Assembly: GCA_032251515.1 (NCBI GenBank)
Contig: JAVVDU010000003.1
Location: 39,849 to 103,848, forward strand
Direction of reading: 5' to 3'
Length of the DNA stretch: 64,000 nt
From: Carthagonibacter sp032251515
Lineage (GTDB): Bacteria; Gemmatimonadota; Gemmatimonadetes; Palauibacterales; Palauibacteraceae
Part shown: positions 61,236-64,000 of the stretch, piece after piece
How positions within the stretch are numbered: position 1 is the first letter of the stretch
Layout: the number at the start of each line of letters is the position of its first letter
Program-made: the position numbers and the translations under genes
The notes under the pieces: model-generated
Told to the model about the DNA's origin: nothing
The model's database searches: none
The model's input: the letters and a program-made list of their open reading frames with translations, nothing else

Positions 61236-62105
61236 ATGGCGAAGGCCAGAGAAATCGGGCGGCGGATGCGGTCCGTCGAGAGCACGCGCAAGATCACGCG
61301 CACCATGGAGATGGTGGCGACGTCGAAGCTGCGCAAGGCGCAGCAGCGCGTGCTCAAGGCGCGTCCCTACGCCGATCGCCTGGCGACCGTGGTCGAGAAC
61401 CTGATCACGCCCGAGCTGGCGGATCTGCAGCCGATCCTCCGGCAGCCGGAGCGCATCCGGAGGGCCGCCGTAGTCCTGCTGACCAGCAACCGCGGCCTGT
61501 GCGGGGCCTTCAACGTGAACCTGATCCGCAAGGCGCGTCAGCTCCTCGACTACCTGGCGGCGCAGGAGGTCGCATCGGAGCTGCACGTGTACGGCCGCAA
61601 GGGCATCGGCTACTTCCGGTTCCGCGGCGTCGAGATGGCGACGGCCCGTACCGACATCGGGGACGATCCGACGCCCGAGGAGGCGCGGGACCTGATCCAT
61701 CCGCTGGCCGACCGTTTCATCCGGGGCGAGCTGGACGCGATCTATCTCGTCCACGCCGAGTACCGCAGCGTCATGAGCACGCCTCCGACCTCGCGGCGGC
61801 TCCTGCCGGTGAGCGTTCCGGAGGAGAGACCGGCCCGCGAGCCGTACTACATCCTGGATCCGTCGGCCGAGGCGATCCTCGAGCGGATCCTGCCGCTGTA
61901 CCTCGAGAACGTGACGTTCCGGGCCCTGGTCGAGAATGCCGCGGCCGAACAGGGCGCCCGCAGGACGGCCATGAAGGCGGCCACCGACAACGCGGACGAA
62001 TTCCTCACCAGCCTCCGCCGCCAGTTCAACCGGGCGCGGCAGGCGGAGATCACCAGCCAGATCGCCGAGATCATCGGGGGCGCCGAAGCGCTCGCCGGCA
62101 CGTAG
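61236..62105 (+). CDS. atpG: ATP synthase F1 subunit gamma
   Basis: 289 residues, central rotor shaft. N-terminal helix MAKAREIGRRMRSVESTRKITRTMEMVATSKLRKAQ is the standard coiled coil (IKxxT..MxMVAxxKLR), TSNRGLCGAFN begins the Rossmann-like domain, and the C-terminal helix has AMKAATDNADEFLTSL and ARQAEITSQIAEIIGGAEAL. All typical. Confidence 0.96.
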   Translation: MAKAREIGRRMRSVESTRKITRTMEMVATSKLRKAQQRVLKARPYADRLATVVENLITPELADLQPILRQPERIRRAAVVLLTSNRGLCGAFNVNLIRKARQLLDYLAAQEVASELHVYGRKGIGYFRFRGVEMATARTDIGDDPTPEEARDLIHPLADRFIRGELDAIYLVHAEYRSVMSTPPTSRRLLPVSVPEERPAREPYYILDPSAEAILERILPLYLENVTFRALVENAAAEQGARRTAMKAATDNADEFLTSLRRQFNRARQAEITSQIAEIIGGAEALAGT

Positions 62106-62123
62106 AGCGGGGACCACGAGAAG

Positions 62124-63551
62124 ATGCCAGAGCAGAATTCGAACATCGGCAAGGTCGTGCAGGTCATCGGGCCCGTGCTCGACGTGGAGTTCGGCGCCGC
62201 GAACATGCCCGACATCCACGATGCCCTCGCGCTCGAGTGGGAGAGCGAAGGCGAGAAGAACCGGCTGGTCTGCGAAGTCGCACAGCACATCGGGCGGGGC
62301 GTCGTGCGGGCCGTGGCGATGGACTCCACCGACGGAGTCTGGCGCGGCATGGACGTCATCGACACGGGCGCACCGATCTCGGTTCCCGTGGGCGAGGCCG
62401 CCCTGGGGCGGATCCTGAACGTGCTCGGAGAGCCGGTGGACGAGGGGGGGCCGGTGGAGGCGGACGAGCGCTGGCCGATCCACCGGGACTCTCCGAAGTT
62501 CGTGGCGCTGGAGCCGAAGACCGAGATCTTCGAGACGGGGATCAAGGTCATCGACCTCATGGCCCCCTACGTGAAGGGCGGGAAGACGGGGCTGTTCGGG
62601 GGCGCCGGCGTCGGCAAGACCGTGATCATCATGGAGCTGATCCACAACATCGCGCAGGAGCACGGCGGCCGCTCCGTGTTCTGCGGGGTGGGCGAGCGCA
62701 CGCGCGAGGGCAACGACCTCTGGCTGGAGATGAAGGAGTCGGGCGTGCTCGCCTCGACGGCCCTGATCTACGGCCAGATGAACGAGCCGCCGGGCGCCCG
62801 GCTGCGCGTCGGCCTGTCCGGCCTGACCGTGGCGGAGTACTTCCGCGACGTCGAGAACCAGGACGTCCTGCTGTTCATCGACAACATCTTCCGGTTCAGT
62901 CAGGCGGGCTCCGAAGTGTCGGCGCTTCTCGGCCGCATGCCGAGCGCCGTCGGTTACCAGCCGACGCTGGCCAGCGAGATGGGTGAGCTGCAGGAGCGGA
63001 TCACCTCGACCCGGTCCGGCTCGATCACCTCCGTGCAGGCGATCTACGTTCCGGCCGACGACCTCACGGACCCTGCGCCCGCCGCCGCGTTCACGCACCT
63101 CGACTCCACGACGGTCCTCTCGCGGCAGATCGCGGAGCTCGGGATCTATCCCGCCGTCGACCCGCTCGAGTCGTCGAGCCGAATCCTCGACGCGCAGTAC
63201 CTGGGCGATCGTCACTACGCCGTGGCGACCCGGGTGCAGGAGATCCTGCAGCGCTACAAGGACCTGCAGGACATCATCGCGATCCTCGGCATGGACGAGC
63301 TGAGCGAGGAGGACAAGGTCATCGTGGCGCGGGCCCGGCGCATCCAGCGCTTCCTGTCGCAGCCGTTCCACGTGGCCGAGCAGTTCACCGGGATCGCGGG
63401 GAAGTACGTGCCCCTCGAGAAGACGATCCGATCGTTCGAGGCCGTGGTGGATGGCGAGTACGACCACCTGCCGGAGCAGGCGTTCTACATGGTGGGTGAC
63501 ATCGAGGAGGCGGAGGCGAAGGCCCGCGAGATGGAGGGCGGTGCCGCGTGA
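62124..63551 (+). CDS. atpD: ATP synthase F1 subunit beta
   Basis: 475 residues, catalytic subunit. Starts with NIGKVVQVIGPVLDVEF; Walker A GGAGVGKTVIIMEL near residue 157; catalytic Glu in GVGERTREGND; Walker B DVLLFIDNIFRFSQAGSEVSA; signature PAVDPLESSSR; DELSEEDK matches the conserved DELSE motif that contacts gamma. It ends by overlapping the atpC start with GTGA. Confidence 0.98.
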   Translation: MPEQNSNIGKVVQVIGPVLDVEFGAANMPDIHDALALEWESEGEKNRLVCEVAQHIGRGVVRAVAMDSTDGVWRGMDVIDTGAPISVPVGEAALGRILNVLGEPVDEGGPVEADERWPIHRDSPKFVALEPKTEIFETGIKVIDLMAPYVKGGKTGLFGGAGVGKTVIIMELIHNIAQEHGGRSVFCGVGERTREGNDLWLEMKESGVLASTALIYGQMNEPPGARLRVGLSGLTVAEYFRDVENQDVLLFIDNIFRFSQAGSEVSALLGRMPSAVGYQPTLASEMGELQERITSTRSGSITSVQAIYVPADDLTDPAPAAAFTHLDSTTVLSRQIAELGIYPAVDPLESSSRILDAQYLGDRHYAVATRVQEILQRYKDLQDIIAILGMDELSEEDKVIVARARRIQRFLSQPFHVAEQFTGIAGKYVPLEKTIRSFEAVVDGEYDHLPEQAFYMVGDIEEAEAKAREMEGGAA

Positions 63552-63844
63552 GCGACACCGGCACGGGTCCGCTCAAGGTCGCCGTCATCTCGCCCACGGC
63601 AGTGGGGTTCGAGGGGGGGGGCGAGAGCGTCGTCGTGCCGGCGTGGGATGGGCTGATGGGCATCCTGCGCGGCCACGCCCCGATGATGGCTCTCCTGGGG
63701 GAGGGCGAGGTCGTGGTGCGAGGGAGCGGGGCCGAGCGCCGGATCCGTGTTTCAGGCGGATTCCTGCAGGTCATCGACGATGAGGTGTCGGTCCTCGCCG
63801 AGTCGGTGGAGGCCGGCGACGAAGGCGGGGAAAGCGGGGCCTGA
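63548..63844 (+). CDS. atpC: ATP synthase F1 subunit epsilon, short form
   Basis: 98 residues from the GTGA overlap with atpD. The N-terminal beta-sandwich is complete (LKVAVISPTAVGFEGGGESV, GLMGILRGHAPMMALLGEGEVVV, FLQVIDDEVSVLAESVE). The C-terminal two-helix domain (about 45 residues in E. coli or Bacillus) that inhibits ATP hydrolysis is absent. A G9 run (63613-63621) codes for GGG. The short form is known from some FCB bacteria; here it implies that epsilon cannot act as the latch. Confidence 0.93.
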   Translation: MSDTGTGPLKVAVISPTAVGFEGGGESVVVPAWDGLMGILRGHAPMMALLGEGEVVVRGSGAERRIRVSGGFLQVIDDEVSVLAESVEAGDEGGESGA

Positions 63845-63895
63845 CCCGGTCTCCGGACGTCCTCCGCGCGGGGACGGAATGCGCGCCGGGAGTCG

Positions 63896-63924
63896 TTGAC
63901 TTCCCGCCGCGCCGCCGTTATGAT
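63896..63924 (+). promoter_or_regulatory. Strong sigma-70 promoter, probably of an rRNA operon
   Basis: TTGACT (63896-63901), 17-base GC-rich spacer, TATGAT (63919-63924); start near 63931. Both hexamers are one base from consensus, and what follows looks like an rRNA leader. Confidence 0.75.
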
Positions 63925-63930
63925 TTCCGG

Positions 63931-63962
63931 CCCTCGCGGAAGCGAGGGCTGCTTTTTGACAA
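63931..63962 (+). promoter_or_regulatory. Leader hairpin and boxA-like antitermination element
   Basis: Stem CCCTCGC / GCGAGGG (63931-63937 and 63942-63948) right at the expected start site, then TGCTTTTTGACAA (63950-63962), which matches the boxA core TGCTCTTTAACAA at 11 of 13 positions. boxA recruits NusB/NusE for rRNA antitermination. No coding frame follows in the last 40 bases; the 16S gene would lie just outside the window. A simple intrinsic terminator is the alternative reading, but a terminator at +1 of a strong promoter makes little sense. Confidence 0.6.
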
Positions 63963-64000
63963 GGTGGGGTGGGGGTTGTTGAGAGTGTGAGGAAGTGCCG

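Overview
The window is about 70% GC and almost wholly coding, with no insertion sequence, prophage or CRISPR array. Gene content points to a Gram-negative diderm of the FCB superphylum, most likely Gemmatimonadota. The clues are a giant SprA-like outer-membrane protein beside a complete type IV pilus (T4P) locus, a CysO/MoeB-type fusion, a short epsilon subunit in the ATP synthase, and typical diderm proteostasis genes. The phylum is inferred; no rRNA gene lies inside the window, although a probable rRNA operon leader sits at the right edge. Genes are packed tightly: at least sixteen neighbours share a 4-base ATGA or GTGA stop/start overlap, implying pervasive translational coupling.

Layout. 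1-3866 (minus): an operon of lipoprotein, kbl, rpe, a JAMM protease and a sulfur-carrier/E1 fusion cut by the window edge. 4061-11885 (plus): a TonB-like protein, the SprA-like giant and a ComEA-like helix-hairpin-helix protein. 11965-26894 (plus): the T4P locus pilB-pilT-pilC-orf-pilS-pilR-pilA, a glycosyltransferase remnant, two minor pseudopilins and pilMNOPQ. Sigma-54 type elements precede pilB and pilA, and a near-consensus sigma-70 promoter precedes pilM. 26898-37704: paired hairpins, then aroC-aroK, topA-trmFO-xerC-hslV-hslU, gcvT and a mog-like gene. 37717-39372: a sigma-54 activator with a degenerate receiver. 39457-48044 (minus): a proteostasis block, dnaK, htrA, tRNA-Leu(UAG), tig, clpP, clpX, engB and a lipoprotein. 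48298-51435 (plus): rhomboid protease, CNT nucleoside transporter and purine nucleoside phosphorylase. 51413-56210: thiD (minus), a SpoU-type rRNA methyltransferase and prepilin peptidase (plus), then a CNNM/CorC protein and a MoxR ATPase (minus). 56322-63844 (plus): complete F-type ATP synthase operon atpZ-I-B-E-F-H-A-G-D-C. 63896-64000: strong promoter, hairpin and boxA-like element, read as the start of an rrn operon.

How the parts work together. PilB/PilT/PilC/PilMNOPQ and the distant prepilin peptidase make a retractable pilus; PilS/PilR with sigma-54 would set pilin and PilB levels, and ComEA could carry DNA that the pilus reels in. The JAMM protease and the CysO-like fusion probably form a protein-thiocarboxylate cysteine (or related sulfur) pathway and are the most unusual biochemical unit here. 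All functions are inferred from sequence motifs read by eye; no database search was run.
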